From the NCBI GenBank assembly GCA_018524725.1, contig JAEUWP010000593.1, positions 124,001-188,000 on the forward strand: a stretch of DNA of 64,000 nt. The letters are read 5' to 3'. A program made the position numbers and the translations under genes. The stretch is from Podaxis mareebaensis (lineage: Eukaryota > Basidiomycota > Agaricomycetes > Agaricales > Agaricaceae). The notes beneath the pieces were generated by a model. That model had not been told where the DNA came from and did not search any database. It saw nothing but the letters and a program-made list of their open reading frames with translations. Shown in pieces: positions 36,686-47,531 of the stretch; the first letter of the stretch is position 1; each line of letters starts with the position of its first letter.

Positions 36686-37680
36686 TGTTCCTGGAGTGGG
36701 TGGTGAGAGGAGTGGTGGAAGAAGGAAAGCTGGGGAACGGAACAGAAAGTGGGAGGAGAAAGAGAAGGGCTGTCCGCGCCAGTGCTGAATGATGTAACTA
36801 ACCCTCACGTGGCAGAGGGTGTCGAGATGTGTCCTCTTTCGTTTGATGATCGCCTCCTGCTGTCAATCTCCCTCATCGTCTGCGGCATGTCTACGTACGA
36901 GGGTGCACCACCTGGCTCGTTTTATTAACAGTGTGAAACGAGACAACCTAAGCGAGGTCTGTGATGCTGATGGCTCGTGTTTGTATGTATATGTGAATGG
37001 CCTGCGTGCTAGTGTCAATTCGCAGCCGGCAGAAGGCGAGGACGCAGGACGTCTAGCCAGTGTTCTGAGCCGGAGTTGATGCCATAAAAGGGAGGTTTCG
37101 GAGGAGAGACCGGCCGTGTCAGCGAAGAGACGGTCCGTGCACCTTCCGGATATGGACGAAATTCCCAGGTGCGGCAGTGGATTAAACAGCGGGTTGAGGG
37201 CTAAGAGGGAAATATCTGCCAGTGCGCGCAAGCCCAGTGCAGCCTGCTAAGTCTTTATCCTCCCCATATTCCCTCAGCCCCCTCCTCAGCCCCCTTCCTC
37301 GTCTGTTCACTACAGTAAGTCGCTGCCTTTAATTGCAAGATTCTCGCCGTTTTTCTGGAGATTTCCCATGAGCCTGTCGTCGCTGGGGGGCGGTGTGCGG
37401 ACGGCGCAGAGCGCCAGTAGGGCTTTGGCGGGGAGAGCGTGTTGTTTGTTTGGCCTCCCCTGAGACGCGTCGCGTTGATCGCCTCATCTATCCATCCATC
37501 CACGCTCTCTGCCATCTCTCTGCCTTCTCCTCACGCTCCCTGCCTCTGCTGACGTGGCTCTCGTTGTCCACCGCGTCCACCACCCTTCTCCCACGCGTCT
37601 CCTTCAACCACCCTCCTTCCCCCTTCCCCTGTCTCACCCTCGTCTTTCCACCTGCTGATATCTATCTCTACCCCTTTCTA
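36686..37680. other. Intergenic, divergent promoter region of KES1 and NHP6
   Basis: Nearly 1 kb lies between two divergent starts. The last 200 bases before NHP6 are pyrimidine-rich (runs of CTC and TCC), as is common just upstream of highly expressed fungal genes. No additional gene is supported. Confidence 0.4.
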
Positions 37681-38337
37681 GATGCCCAAGGACACCAAGC
37701 CCAAGGTCTGTCATCCTCTCCCTCCCAATCCTCCTTCCATCCACTTTCTCATCTACTTGCTCATTCACTTGTTCTTCAACTACACCCAACCCACATAACC
37801 TTATCACCTCTCCCCGCTTGATCGATTCCCCACTCATCACGGATTTTCTCTCCCACAGCGCAAGGCCGCTGAAAAGGCCGACAAGGCTTCCCGCAAAACA
37901 AAGAAGGACCCCAAGGCCCCGAAACGCGCTCTCTCAGCATACATGTTCTTCAGCCAGGACTGGCGCGAGAGGATCAAGGCCGAGAACCCCGACGCTGGCT
38001 TTGGTATGTTTTTGCTGACACATGCTCCGTGCGCACGGACTCTTAGGCTTCTTACTCGAATAGGTGAGGTCGGGAAACTCCTCGGTGCCAAGTGGAAGGA
38101 AATGGACGATGAGGAGAAAAAGGTATATCTCTCCATATGTGCATAGATCTTTATTCTTACCAGCTGCATCTTAGCCATATATCGAACAAGCTGCTGCTGA
38201 CAAGACAAGAGCCGAGAAAGAAAAGGCTTCATATGATGTACGTCTCCTTGTCCATGCGCATCGACTTTGTCTCACATCTTGTTCTTTAGGGCGCAAAGAA
38301 GAGCGCAAGCGGCGACGAAGAGGACGATGACGAGTAA
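37681..38337 (+). CDS. NHP6: HMG-box chromatin protein NHP6, 5 exons
   Basis: NHP6 is an abundant non-sequence-specific DNA-bending protein that helps FACT and transcription. Exon 1 (MPKDTKPK) is followed by a long first intron ending at about 37859. Exon 2 holds the basic tail and the box start ([20 protein letters not shown]). Later exons give [26 protein letters not shown] and an acidic end (SGDEEDDDE). The single HMG box spans about residues 27-96, as usual for the family, and the protein is about 115 residues. Intron acceptors are AG after T-rich tracts. Confidence 0.93.
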
Positions 38338-39579
38338 TCTCCTTTCCCTACCACTCCCAAGAATGCGCATATACTATATATAATCGCCTCTTTTCGTCTC
38401 TCTTCGCCCTCCGATTCTCTTTCCTCTTCTTATTTCGTTTCTCACTTATGCGCCGCTCTTTGTCCTTTGTAAAACCGGTACCCGTCCATGAAGTTATATC
38501 CCACAACTTCTCCTATTCATGCCTCGGCGTCGGTGTGTCGTATTTGTACTTTGTCTCTTTTTTTCCCCCCCACTTTCCTGCCTGTGTCTTTGCTCCTCTT
38601 ATAATTCGCACCTGTTGACGTTCGAGGGTTGCTGCTGTGTTTGCTGACATCCGATGTGTTTAACGTGTTTATAAAGTGTGATAAAAAAATCAATGCATGA
38701 CAATAGAGACTCTATGAAATGTGTGTGTGAGCACGCGGGTTTCATATTTATTTTGGCTCCAGTAATACGTCTTGGGAGTGTTTGTGACATAAATTTCGGC
38801 TTTTGCAATGGCTTGAGGAGTCCGACCGAAGCCAACCACGTCGCTGTTGGAGTAACATTATGTACATACATACACATTCTCCGCCCAAAAGGCCACTGAA
38901 TAAAGACCCGTGGCGGGACTTGTTTTCTCTGGGACGAGGCAAGGGACCTGCACAAGCGAGTAGACCACGTTTCAAGGATGCAGTGCACGATTGTAACTGA
39001 GATTTGGGGTGCTAGGGGGAACGTGAGGCGTGAAGGCCTAGGTGTTGCCGATAATTCAGTGCTGGACAGTGGTAATGCGAGAAGGTCGTGATTTCTGTAG
39101 GTTCTTACATTATGAGTAAACGAGTAAGGAACCCTAGACGTCATTCAGGCGGGTGGACCAAGGTTTGGTGGGTACTCGTAGTGGGTAATGACAAGAAACT
39201 GATGGGAGATTAGTGCCGCGGGGGCGTGATACTTTGGCGCGTGCTGGGAAGAAGTAGTGAGCACTTGTAGGTCAGAGGACTGGGTGGAGCCTGGAGGTCG
39301 AGATTGTATGGTTTTGTCTGGATGGCCGTGTCGTAGGATAACATGCGTTCTGTTCATGTCCGCGCAAGCTTGACATGCTGAATCTAGGCGGGTTGGTGTA
39401 TGGGACGAATTATGCAGTGTTAAAGACAGTGGCAGAGCTTGTGTATTATGATTATTAGGTGTACAAGCACAAAAAGGTCTATGAGGTTTGGTTAGCGTAT
39501 GAGATGTAGTCGGAAAACAATTTACGTGCCTATATCGAGTCCCACCAGTTCTGCGTGGATAAACTTTTCCCTTGGCCGT
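38338..39579. other. No supported gene
   Basis: The first 250 bases are T-rich and presumably the NHP6 3' untranslated region. The remaining 1 kb has several minus-strand frames of 60-180 codons without recognisable domains or good codon pattern. I see no repeat or RNA gene. Confidence 0.35.
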
Positions 39580-39902
39580 TCAGCTTTTCTTGGTCTTCTT
39601 AGACTCGACAAACAACACTCGCTGACCCACTACCCAAGGATGAACGCGCAACTCAGTTTGGCGGAACGTAAAGGAAGGAAGGGGAACTCACCGACGGGGT
39701 CGTATTTAACAGCTGATAGTTTGGGACCCTGACGCGTTCGTTTGGTCGTGTAGAAGAACCCGGTTTGGGCTGTCGAGATGAGACGGACAATCATTGTCCT
39801 GTGGGAATGACACGGGTAGTGCAGCAGGTGAATGAGCACTGAGTTTTGGTAATTGGAGTGAGGGAAGTGAAGGATGTACCTAGCTTTGGATTTTGCTGCC
39901 AT
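39580..39902 (-). CDS. MRPL39: Mitochondrial ribosomal protein bL33m, 3 exons
   Basis: This is a small protein of the mitochondrial large ribosomal subunit. Exon 1 is MAAKSKAR, exon 2 is TMIVRLISTAQTGFFYTTKR followed by the TRQGPKLSAVKYDPV segment, and exon 3 is GQRVLFVESKKTKKS. This is the whole of a bL33 protein, about 60 residues. The second intron runs from GTGAGTTCC to GGGTAG and is the only choice that keeps frame. The frame continues upstream without ATG, so the Met at 39902 is the start. There is no separate presequence, which is common in this family. Confidence 0.88.
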
Positions 39903-40335
39903 GAAGGAGGTTGCAAGTGAACGGAATGGGAGGATGGCCGAGGCGCTGGGCACTGGACGCCGGGCGGTGTAGAAAGGAGGGGGACGGAGGAAAGTTGGGT
40001 GTTTGGAAGTGTTTGGGGAAGTGATCGGAACGGAGATTCGTGTCTTCGGAGGTTCCAACGAAGGAGAGATACGGTTCAGAGAACCTTGAATGCATCAAGC
40101 AACGGGTTGTAAGAGTTGTGTGGGTGTTCGTTTATTACATCTACATTGGGTCATCGAGGTACAGTAGGTCTAATGACCGTGATATCGAGCGAGGGGTCTG
40201 GGTGAATATCACTTGAACGAGGTATTAGCATTATATAGCGTTAAGATACAGTGCAATCGTTGGGTTCCTACTTGCGAGTTACGCAACACCATTGAGCACA
40301 TGAAGAAGGATGACACACCATAGATACACCCAACT
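39903..40335. other. Intergenic, no supported gene
   Basis: This is the upstream region of the bL33m gene and downstream region of MDM35. It is AT-rich near 40210-40260. No feature is supported. Confidence 0.4.
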
Positions 40336-40717
40336 TTATGCCTTCTTCGCATTGGACTGAGAATTCGCTGGAGGTGGGGGAGGTTCAGTCAGCGGGTGTT
40401 CTTCCCTTGCTTGTTGGAGTAAAACATCCAGGCCCTTATCCTTCACCGCTTTCTGCACGTTGTTAGTGTCCACCAATTCCGAGAGCCATATAACACCCGT
40501 AGCGAAGACGCACCTGGACACAAGCTTTATACTTTTCCCAAACGGACCCACACTTCTGGTTGAATTCTTTGGCCTTGCGTTTGGAATATGCAGCGCGCGT
40601 GTCTGGGGAGGCGGAGGCTGCGACGGCGGGTTCAAGATACCCTTCAAACCAGGCGTTGAAGCAGGAGTCATATTCATGTTTGAGGGGCGTGCATTCTTCG
40701 GAGAGGCTGTGTGCCAT
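40336..40717 (-). CDS. MDM35: Mitochondrial intermembrane-space protein MDM35 (TRIAP1 family)
   Basis: MDM35 partners the PRELI/Ups lipid-transfer proteins in the intermembrane space and protects them from proteolysis. The twin CX9C motif is exact: CTPLKHEYDSC and CGSVWEKYKAC, separated by the usual helix-loop segment. The first exon ends at about KYKACVQ. One intron (donor GTGCGT) leads to KAVKDKGLDVLLQQA and a Pro-rich end (EPPPPPANSQSNAKKA). Length is about 110 residues. Import through the Mia40 relay is expected from the motif. Confidence 0.93.
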
Positions 40718-40807
40718 TGGTGGAAGAGGAGGGTGTTGGAAGTGATGCCGGGTTAATCAATACGAATTTCTTCGGCACGTATATAGACAGTGAAGATAGT
40801 TGGCAGG

Positions 40808-40879
40808 TCGGATATGGTGTAGTGGCTAACATTATCGCCTCTCACGCGATAGCCCGGGGTTCGATTCCCCGTATCCGAA
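40808..40879 (+). tRNA. tRNA-Glu (anticodon CTC), copy 2
   Basis: It is identical over all 72 bases to the tRNA at 335-406, with the same stems and CTC anticodon, and is again followed by a T run (ATTTTTTC). Flanking sequences of the two copies do not match. It lies between MDM35 and CBP3. Confidence 0.96.
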
Positions 40880-40981
40880 TATTTTTTCATTATCGCCGTT
40901 GTATGAATTCAAATTACTCCGAAAGTCAACAGACCTCCGCAAATCTATACATGGATGTATGTAGTGTAATACATTAAAAGT

Positions 40982-42075
40982 CTAAGGGTTAATGTGTTTT
41001 ACTGGACCAAACTTGAGTTTTTCCCAGTTCCCGGACATAATGTCGTGATCACTGATCTTTTCGAGCCTAGCGAGCTCGCGTCTGACATAGCCAGTGATAT
41101 CGAGCATGAGTTCTGGATATTTCACGTACTTGTCCACCTCTGAAGGAGGAAAGTCATGAACACCCGAACCGTCATCCCGTGTTTCCTCCTTCTCGATGTC
41201 GATTTTGGAAACATTGACGACTTCACCACCCACGAGGTTGACGGCGCGACGGAAATGTTTCTGGCCGTCCGAGTCAGAGTAGGCAATACCGCGAGCACCG
41301 CGTGCACCAAGGAGGTTGCGCCAAACAGCACCAGCCATCTCCATATCACCCTTGACCAGGGCGAGGTCAAAACTGAGACCCATACCGGCCCACTGTTCCT
41401 TGAAGATTTTCATCTGGCGAGTGACGATGCGGTCCGGAGCGCGGCTTTTGGGTTTGGTCTTTCCGCCTGGGGCTGTGTTGTCGGCTTTGGGAGCATTAGG
41501 GTTGACATAGAAGGGGGAGATGAATGTGTAGGGTGGTGTGGGTTTGTTGGGTGGTTGGAGGACGGCGCGGATGCGGTCTTCGACGTCGATGAAGAAGTGG
41601 TCTATGAGGGCTTGGATGTAGTGTCGGCCGTGTTCCTTTGGGAGGGCGCGTAGGCGAACGGTGAGCATCCAAATGTGGAGGTTTGTCACTGTGAACCAGG
41701 ACTGGAATGTTGGTGGGAGGTGGCATTCTGGGATGAGGGATGAGGCGAGATTAGGACTATGACGTCGGGGAACGGCGTACCATTTTGCCAAAAGGCAGTG
41801 TCCTGGTCTGGAGTGGTTGCGACGACGTGTTCGTAGAGGATAAATGCACGGCGGCCTGCGAGTTGTTTTGGGCTACCGTAGCCGAGAAGGCCTGTGAATT
41901 TGAGAAACCATTTCTTTGCAGTGGGGGAGGACTCGACTTTGCGAGTAAGCCAACTCTTTTGCTGTTGGTCTTGGCGGTCAGGTTGGGTTGTTATGCATCG
42001 GATTGGACGATGAAGGGGTGTTCTTGAAGCGAGAGAGCGTGCGAGGGAACGGGTGAGGAAGGTTCTCAACAGCAT
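40982..42075 (-). CDS. CBP3: Ubiquinol-cytochrome c chaperone CBP3 (UQCC1)
   Basis: CBP3 binds the mitochondrial ribosome exit and newly made cytochrome b for complex III assembly. The N terminus (MLLRTFLTRSLARSLASRTP) is a typical Arg/Ser/Leu mitochondrial presequence. The CBP3 domain includes WFLKFTGLLGYGSP, TNLHIWMLTVRLRALP and IDHFFIDVEDRIRAVL, then QWAGMGLSFDLALVKGD. One intron, with donor GTACGC at about 41780, joins AFWQN to ECHLPPTFQSWF. It is about 340 residues long with a low-complexity insertion near NPNAPKADNTAPGG. Confidence 0.92.
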
Positions 42076-42427
42076 GCTCAGTGTCCGCTGTCTTGCTTCA
42101 ATGACATTATGGTTTTCTTGACGCGCAGGGCTTCGGCTGAAACGCAGCCACGTGACCCCGCGTTCCCTGTCCTACACTCCAAGTGCTGTAAATTCATAAT
42201 TTATTTCTCAGTTCCAGGCATGCTCCAGCTGCAGGCTTGCATTCTGTGTTATCTTACTACTTGTATTTTGACTGTATGTGTAGTGGGAGGGAGAGTGCGG
42301 CGTATTCCCACGACAATGCTTTGAGAGGATGACATAACAGGGGCATTATCAGTCTGAGACGCTTCATCGACATCCTTGTCTGCGGCGGTCCCTGCACCCA
42401 GTCCCTCTCCCCGCCGCTTCCACAGCA
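42076..42427. other. Divergent intergenic region of CBP3 and the kinase
   Basis: These 352 bases separate two divergent starts. They contain a pyrimidine-rich tract close to the kinase start. No specific site can be named. Confidence 0.4.
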
Positions 42428-44510
42428 ATGTCAGAGCCTTTCGATGTCGTTCCCTTCAGCGTATGTCCCTTCCTTTCCCTATATCTGCACATCTAACGCC
42501 CATCCAGGACATCAACGGCGACTGGAAGAAGCTGGGCTCGGGCTCCTTCGGCAACGTCTACAAAGGTCCCCACAATTCAATCATCCTTCACAACACAGCT
42601 AACGCCCGCATTAGGCAGCTACCTTGGCATAGACGTTGCCATAAAGGAGGTCCTCCCCTCCAATGACTATGACGTCGCAAAGTACTTTGAGCGGGAATGG
42701 CGTCTGATGAGGGAATGTCGTCATCCTAATATCTGCCTCTTCATCGGTCTCAGCCGTGCACCCGAACCCGACAACCGTGTATTCATCATCTCAGAATTCA
42801 TCGAGAACGGCAATGTCCGTTTGTACATTCATGACAAGACAAAACCTTTCCCGTGGAGACTACGACTATCCTTCGCCATCGACGTCACCCGCGCCCTCGC
42901 ATACCTCCACGCACGCAAGTGCATCCACCGCGATCTCAAGGGGGAGAACCTCCTTGTCACTTCCAATGGCCGAATCAAAGTCACGGATTTTGGATTCGCC
43001 CGCATTGCTGCCAGGAACGAGGAAGAGTCGAAGAGACTGACATTTTGTGGCACGGATTCTTACATGTCTCCCGAGATTCTTCTTGGCGATGAATTCGACC
43101 TTCCGACGGATGTGTTCTCGCTGGGCATTATTTTCTGCGAAATTGCAGCCCGCAAGCTTGCGGATGATGCGCATTTCAAGCGCCATCCACCCGAATTTGG
43201 CATCGATGCTGCTGAGGTCCGGAGGCTTGCTAGCCCAGGCTGTCCACCAAAGTTCATCGATCTGTGTCTTGATTGTCTTAACACAGACCCTGCGAAACGA
43301 CCTACCACGCGCGTGATCTTAGATCGGCTACGGGAGATCGAAGCGGAGGTCCTGCTGAGACCTGGAGAAGGCGAGGATGCACATGTTGGTAGTATCAAGT
43401 TTATGACGGGTGGGAAGCGCCCCGGGAATGCGCCGAGGATACCAAGTTTTGGGATGGGCGTCGGAAAGGATATCCGGGGGAATGGAGATATCAGCACAAC
43501 ATCTAGCAACTCGAGCAGCGAGGATAGCGATGACGAACTCATCGAGGCGCTGTCAAAGTTGGGAATCAATCCGGATAACAATTGGCGCGGGTCGAAGACG
43601 GAGAGCAACACACCCCTTCTTGATGCCACCGATACCAACGATCTTGCAAAGAGCGACTCCTCGCAGCATTATAGCACGACGGTTGTACGGTCGCATTTCA
43701 GCCAGAAGAGCAGTACTCCGTCGAGTCTCAGCTCGGTGTTGACTGTCAAACCTAGCCCAGATCCGACCGCCGCTCTTCCACCTATGGTCTCCGTAGCAAC
43801 GTCCCCGTCACCGACGAATTCCGGACCACCCATTATGAACGACGCGAGCACGTTTTCGATCGCAACGTTAGATTCATATCATACCGCGGCTGGATCAGCG
43901 ATCTCATCTGCACTTGCTACCGAGGGCGGGTCGACGATTCGGACGATCGGAGAGGATGACAGTGTTAGTACGGGGAGCAGCAACGTGGTGAACGGTGGAA
44001 GGGTCCACCGATTTACACTTATCAAACCCGGTACGAAGCCTAGGAAGGTCGGTACTGGTGGTAATGGTGGAGTGCAGGCTGGGCTTGACGGTGGGGAGCA
44101 CGTGGTTGCGGGGAGCACGATCGGAGGGTTTGTGTGGAACCCTTTGGACTTATTTTTTTCGAGTGGGTTGTTAATGGTTAAATGTGATGTATGTTATAAG
44201 AGGCTTGGATGGCGGCCTGTAATGGCCTGTGATGATTGCGGTATGAAGTGAGTATTTTACTTTGTTTCTCTCCCTGTGACCCACTAAGTCGTGATATAGG
44301 GCACATGAGAAATGTGCGGATGTCGCCCCGAAAGATTGCGGGCTGAGACCGCATAGACCTGGTGTACACCAGTTTCCTCCACCACTGCAGGCTATGAGCC
44401 CGTTGTCTAAGGTGAAGAAGGACGCGCTACAGGCTGGAGAGGCGGCTTTGAAGGAGAAGGGGAAGGCGAAAGCGAAGAGTCATGGCGTTGGTGCTGGTGC
44501 GAAGCGGTGA
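42428..44510 (+). CDS. TKL-like protein kinase with C-terminal C1 zinc finger, 4 exons
   Basis: The kinase domain near the N terminus has the glycine loop LGSGSFGNVYKG, Lys in VAIKEVL, HPNICLFIGLS, the catalytic HRDLKGENLLV, DFGFAR, and the P+1 region GTDSYMSPE. The CLFIGL and KGEN features resemble the TKL/LISK group. After about residue 290 there is a long Ser/Thr-rich region (SSNSSSEDSDDE), then a C1-type zinc finger at the end: CDVCYKRLGWRPVMACDDC and AHEKCADVAPKDC. C1 domains bind diacylglycerol or act in membrane or protein contacts. Splicing after KVTD-region exons is not needed; introns lie after VVPFS, after NVYK and after GMK. The protein is about 610 residues. Substrates are unknown. 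Confidence 0.9.
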
Positions 44511-44991
44511 TATAGTATAACCTTCATGAACGCTACGATCTTATGACTTGGGATTTTTTCTCCTTTTTTTCACCCTTTCTTTTTGTTCGTTCAGTACAGT
44601 GAGCGCTGTAATGTGTTCCCCGGTTTGTATATCCACCATGTAGTGTATAGGTCTGAGTTGTAATAGTTAAAGGTTGTGTACAACGTACCTCGCGACCGTT
44701 AATTGCCGTTCCGTGGATTCTAATATTGTAAATATATCAGAGTTCTCCTCATATATTGTGATTGCATGTCATAAATACATTTCCTCCCCTTCTTGGCAAC
44801 TGTACAATAACAACAAGGTGTGAGCACTTTTCATGATGCAGAATTCATATATCGTTGCGTGGCAAGTTGGATTAAGTTTAGAACAACATCGTGGAGAAAA
44901 ACTATGCACTTTAGTAAATTAGAGCCTTGTTCCAACCGTAGACCTCGGGTAGTCAAGATGAAAATGAGCATGGGTAGGGAATTAGCGTGTC
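44511..44991. other. Convergent 3' intergenic region
   Basis: This region lies between the stops of the kinase and the thioesterase. The AT-rich stretch at 44730-44820 probably holds polyadenylation signals. No gene is supported. Confidence 0.4.
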
Positions 44992-47064
44992 CTGAGACCA
45001 CGAATTTCGGCGCTAATTTCGAGTGCGCGTTTGCCTTCAAGCCACAACATCGCTTCTGCAAACAACAAATACAAGATGCCAGTAAGCGGGAGACCAATTT
45101 AAAAGACTGAGTAATGGACTTGCCCTGGTATGTCCTCGGAACGACTGTTCGGGGAATCGGTGAACCCTTCCCATGTTCCTGGGCCCATGTGAATCGGAAG
45201 TCATTGGTTGTTTGTTCGGAGCCTGTTGTAACGTCGACAACGTTTGCTTTGACGCCTACATGCTGCGGATTCAAAAATTAGTCAAAAGAGGAGTGATGGG
45301 ATTAATGCATTGATGGGCAGCAAACAGAAGGATAGATTTGGATTTCTGAACCCAGGAAAGAGTAAGGTGGGAAATAGAGAGGAAAGGACATACAACGATA
45401 GTGGGGTATGTGGGCGACGTAGTCGTATGTAGAATTTGGGATGTGAGGCGAAGGATGGAGCCAATGGGAACTGGCCGCCTGAAGGAGATTTTGTCAAGCG
45501 AGAGGAACCGCATGGGACCGCGCGTGAATAACGAGGAGCTTGTATACCCGAGCTGTGGGGTGTACGAGGGTCAGTTGTTATGCAGTACTGAAGTGGTGAG
45601 GCCGAGCAATGTTTACGGACTTCGTATGCGAGGCGCATTAGGTACCCGCCGAAAATTTTCTGATGGACGCTGTATGAGGCAAAATAAACCTGAGATACAT
45701 GGGTGAGTTATTTATGGATTGAACGTACTTGCGTTCTTGAGGGAACATGAGCATGGTCTTTTCTGTGATCGTATCACCCATCCAGACACGTTCAGCACCA
45801 TCGTCTGGTTGTTCCTCACGTCCGTACTTCAGATAGAAAGAGTGAAGTTCCTCGGCTTCCGAGGAGCTTGGGGGGACACGCGAGAGGGAGCGGAGAGCAA
45901 GTGATTGGCGTCGGTTTTTCATATCTGTAGGTACGCGGCGTTGAGGGAAAGCCTAGGTTAGATGGAGTAGTGGACAAGCTTACGTTCACCTAAGGAGTAC
46001 AGCGCTTTTTCCTCAGGCGTCGAGATGGTCAGTGGGTTGACTGGTTTAGCGAGATGGGTATTAGCATCTCGACAGACCATCGAGAATCGTCCTGATCATC
46101 CAGACAGTAAATAGCGGCGAAGATGAAATTGCGTCGGGGACGCGCGCAAGTCGCAGGTTGACGCACCGATGAGAACGGTTTCTTCGGGAAGGCCTTTGCC
46201 GATAGTTTCCATCTTGACCGCAACTTCCATCGAACTGCGACCGGTGTAGATCACTTGGCCGCTGATACGGAGGTCTCGCGATGGGTCGAGGGGAGCCAAC
46301 ATATCTAGCCTGGAAGGAAAATTTTAGCAGTGCGTTGGGCGAAGGTGTGATAATGTTACCTGTCAACAGAAGCCGTAACGATATAGAATCCACGCTCCTG
46401 TATATGACCGAGCGTTTCGATGGTTGGGCCAAGCACATGCTTATAGGCTATTGAACCAGCGAGCGAATCAAGGTGTTCCATAAGTCTGGTTGTGGCAGCC
46501 AATGTCAGTGCACAATGAAGAAACAACGAGGTGAAGATACTTGCTTGCCCATACGGATTCCACCACTCGCGTTTGTATACTGCTCCATCAACTCGCTAGA
46601 TGATCCGAACGGGAGGACAAGTTCGGAATACGAGTCTCCCATGCTACGGGGAACAAGGGGATCCTCCTGTATGGTCTTTGGAGGAGGTTCTTGTGCCGGA
46701 TGCGGTGTTGCATTGAGGAGGGCTTCGGACCAGAGAGCTGGTATTCTCATTGGCATGATCCTGAATTTCGTGTTATTTCCTAGGCTTCGAGAAGAAAAAT
46801 ACAGCTAGGAACCTGTGGTACGCAGGATTAGTATGCTCCCCTAGAATTGAGACGGGATTCGTCAATGTTTCCTGATAGATGAGGATTCGACTAGGACTTA
46901 CTAACCACCTTAAGGAGACGATCCATGGAATTGACACCTCTGTTCTCTTCCTCAATAGATTTGATGAGTGAATTTGGTGGAACTTGATCTCTACGAAGAA
47001 TCGTGGTTGAGAATGCTCTTGCAGAGAGTCTTGGGGCGCATCTGAAGGCCCGATGTATAGACAT
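44992..47064 (-). CDS. Acyl-CoA thioesterase 9-like, mitochondrial, about 9 exons
   Basis: It hydrolyses acyl-CoA to free acid and CoA. The N terminus (MSIHRAFRCAPRLSARAFST) is a likely mitochondrial presequence. Exons in order give MDRLLKVV, MGDSYSELVLPFGSS, GGIRMGKLMEHLDSLAGSIA, a first hotdog fold (DLRISGQVIYTGRSSMEVAV), then RVWMGDTITEKTMLMFPQER, KIFGGYLMRLAYE and a second hotdog (ISFRRPVPIGSILRLTSQ, then HVGVKANVVDV). The tail YQEAMLWLEGKRALEISAEI is the family's C-terminal signature and is reached only if the last intron uses a GC donor (GGCAAGTCC ... TTTGCAG). The other introns are GT-AG. Two hotdog repeats and length of about 470 match ACOT9. Confidence 0.87.
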
Positions 47065-47531
47065 TGTAGGTCCTGAGAGGTCCAAAGCGGTCCAGAGTTG
47101 AAATTATTGGTTTCTGGGTGGGTTATTGAAGTCACGTGGAGCGTATTGCCCATTTTTCGCAGTTCTGATACATGACAAGGCAATCAGCCAAACACTCGGC
47201 ATTACTGTAGCTTCTGGAATCAAGGAATAGCAACGAGATGATGAGTTAATAACAATAGTCAAAGTCTCAACATCCATTACTGTTGCCATCGCCGCACACG
47301 ATTGATGATCAAGCATTGGCCCGGTCATAGAAACGTCAGACTGGTTATGTATTTCCACCGACGTTGGTCCTTGTTGATGACTTCCTGAGTGTTTTCCCCT
47401 ATCCTTTTCGCCACTCCTCCGCGGCAGGGCCGTCCTTTGCCTTTCTTCACTCCCTGGCCTCAGATTTCTGGGATTTTATTTCAGCTGGACTCTGTCTCTT
47501 TCCTTCGTTCTTATAGCTTACTACCCCCACT
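47065..47531. other. Divergent intergenic region
   Basis: These bases separate the thioesterase start and the membrane-protein start. The last 130 are pyrimidine-rich. No other feature is supported. Confidence 0.4.

Noticed and set aside
38598..39357. Several minus-strand frames of 70-180 codons
   Set aside because: They overlap one another, lack domains and splice logic, and lie in the 3' flank of NHP6.
39903..40058. Extension of bL33m upstream with an Arg/Ser-rich presequence
   Set aside because: The frame is open upstream, but it starts only at a TTG; the first ATG is at 39902, and bL33m proteins commonly lack a separate presequence.
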